Source: Flavobacterium sp. (lineage in GTDB: Bacteria > Bacteroidota > Bacteroidia > Flavobacteriales > Flavobacteriaceae). From it: 23,015 nt of DNA. Location: NCBI GenBank assembly GCA_030153045.1, contig JASLID010000012.1, positions 1-23,015 on the forward strand. Reading direction: 5' to 3'. The notes under the pieces are model-generated. The model was not told the DNA's origin. It saw only the letters and a program-made list of their open reading frames with translations, and did not search any database. The position numbers and the translations under genes are program-made. This document shows, piece after piece, positions 22,406 to 23,015 of the stretch (its first letter is position 1; each line of letters starts with the position of its first letter).

Positions 22406-22703
22406 AAATAAAAACAGTAACCGATACCATTTGGTCGATTTCAAGGTTGGCTTTTTTTCTAACTTCTGCTTTTAAAGGAAGGAGATAGGTATTCTTTTTT
22501 GTGTCAAACCAAATAGCAGTTTTCCACTCTTGAGTGCCTATTTTGGCAGAAGCTTTTAATCGTCCCCAACCTTCTTCTTGCCATTTTAGGTTTTCTCTAA
22601 TTTCTTTAGCTATTTCTTCTGGTAACGACACAAAATACCAACCACCAGGCGCAGTATGTTGCCATATGGTTGCGGTGAAATTGTATTGGATGAGGTTGGC
22701 CAT
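22404..22703 (-). CDS. DUF1905 domain-containing protein
   Basis: A 99-residue protein matching the DUF1905 beta-barrel-like family: YNFTATIWQHTAPGGWYFVS, LPEEIAKEIRENLK, GWGRLKASAKIGTQEWKTAI, then WFDTKKNTYLLPLKAEVRKK. The family has no proven activity; domains of this type occur alone or joined to YdeI-like domains. I chose the ATG at 22703 (MANLIQYNF), which is where the family usually starts. A longer reading to 22760 would translate through a perfect hairpin and is not preferred. It follows the AHSA1 gene on the same strand by about 70 bases and may be co-expressed with it. Confidence 0.85.
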   Translation of the reverse strand: MANLIQYNFTATIWQHTAPGGWYFVSLPEEIAKEIRENLKWQEEGWGRLKASAKIGTQEWKTAIWFDTKKNTYLLPLKAEVRKKANLEIDQMVSVTVFI

Positions 22704-22731
22704 TGAAAAAACACTAAAGATTTGATTTATT

Positions 22732-22755
22732 GGCACCAGCAATGACGCTGGTGCT
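22732..22755. terminator. Hairpin between AHSA1 and DUF1905 genes
   Basis: GGCACCAGC (22732-22740) pairs with GCTGGTGCT (22747-22755) across a six-base loop, giving eight Watson-Crick pairs plus one wobble. It is GC-rich but has no good T run on either side, so it could be an attenuator, a processing site or a weak terminator for the AHSA1 gene. Confidence 0.4.
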
Positions 22756-22776
22756 GACAAATGTGGGTTCTATTTT

Positions 22777-23015
22777 TTATTTTTGAGATAAAGTTACCAA
22801 TACTTTTTCTAAGTTATCAATAGACATGGTAAAGCCTTCTTTGAATCCCATTTCAATCATTCTCTCTAAGCGTTCAAGCGATTCATTGTAAATACGAATA
22901 CTCACTTTTGTAATACCGTTTTGTTCACTGAAATTATAATCCCAATTTGAACCTGGTAATTCAGGATTCTCATCTTGGTCTGCAAAAGCATTATGCATTT
23001 TAAAATTGGTTTTAG
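22777..23015 (-). CDS. AHSA1/SRPBCC-like protein, C-terminal part (5' end outside window)
   Basis: The reading frame continues to the right edge: upstream of the internal Met at 22998 the codons read KTNFK without a stop, so the gene starts beyond the window. The visible ~78 residues are the C-terminal half of an AHSA1/START-like domain: AFADQDENPELPGSNWDYNF, then ITKVSIRIYNESLERLERM, then IEMGFKEGFTMSIDNLEKVL, ending LSQK. The last helix (IEMGFKEGF) is very typical of YndB/AHSA1-type proteins, which bind small hydrophobic ligands in a deep pocket. Ligand and role are unknown. It is followed by a hairpin and the DUF1905 gene. Confidence 0.85.
   Translation of the reverse strand, partial: KTNFKMHNAFADQDENPELPGSNWDYNFSEQNGITKVSIRIYNESLERLERMIEMGFKEGFTMSIDNLEKVLVTLSQK

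Noticed and set aside
22704..22760. Longer N-terminus of the DUF1905 protein from an ATG at 22760
   Set aside because: It would translate a 9-bp-stem hairpin, and the family usually begins near the Met at 22703.

Overview
The window looks like part of a chromosome from a Bacteroidota member, most likely a Flavobacterium-type Flavobacteriia. The DNA is AT-rich. Candidate -7 boxes follow the Bacteroidota TAnnTTTG pattern. Shine-Dalgarno sequences are largely absent, and the families fit: a PorV/PorQ-type outer-membrane protein, an Lnb-type lipoprotein acyltransferase, and the neighbourhood recQ / kdsD / tatC / carboxymuconolactone decarboxylase / lptB.

Region 1 (1-4742, + strand) is the end of a surface-polysaccharide cluster: a glycosyltransferase cut by the window edge, a second GT4 glycosyltransferase, a Wzy/ligase-type membrane protein and an initiating polyprenyl-phosphate sugar transferase. 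The first three genes overlap and are probably co-transcribed. Region 2 (4743-7567) has a small lipoprotein with a TonB-plug-like tail, a ~125-bp imperfect palindromic repeat, and a minus-strand pair (PorV/PorQ-like protein, then Lnb-like protein). Region 3 (7583-10148, + strand) has phosphatidylserine synthase tightly followed by a membrane-anchored GH25 muramidase, then an XRE-type HTH protein with a transmembrane segment and an extracytoplasmic domain. Region 4 (10235-13181, - strand) runs kdsD-tatC-AhpD-like gene and then lptB, divergent from recQ (13266-15461, + strand). A small conserved protein and a COG2509-type FAD protein follow, closing what looks like core genome at 17447.

Region 5 (about 17456-22263) has accessory character. 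Five genes lie on the minus strand: HNH nuclease, DUF695 protein, Tat-signal threonine aldolase-like enzyme, a two-helix membrane protein and an Abi-alpha protein. They are unrelated in function and closely trimmed, and most are bounded by short conserved arms. The 3' side of genes carries TAACAnnrGTT...GCAA starting 8-11 nt after the stop codon; the 5' side carries CAAAGCYGRYnnRAYGTT ending 22-50 nt before the start codon. Together the arms form an imperfect inverted repeat, much like integron attC sites, although the boxes match integron consensus only partly and no integrase is in the window. A complete copy of the same element also stands alone at 5140-5265. I consider this cassette-like architecture the most interesting feature here.

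Region 6 (22404-23015, - strand) has a DUF1905 protein and the C-terminal part of an AHSA1/SRPBCC protein cut by the right edge. No rRNA, tRNA, CRISPR array or recognisable transposase was seen. No stretch longer than about 190 bases lacks a gene.
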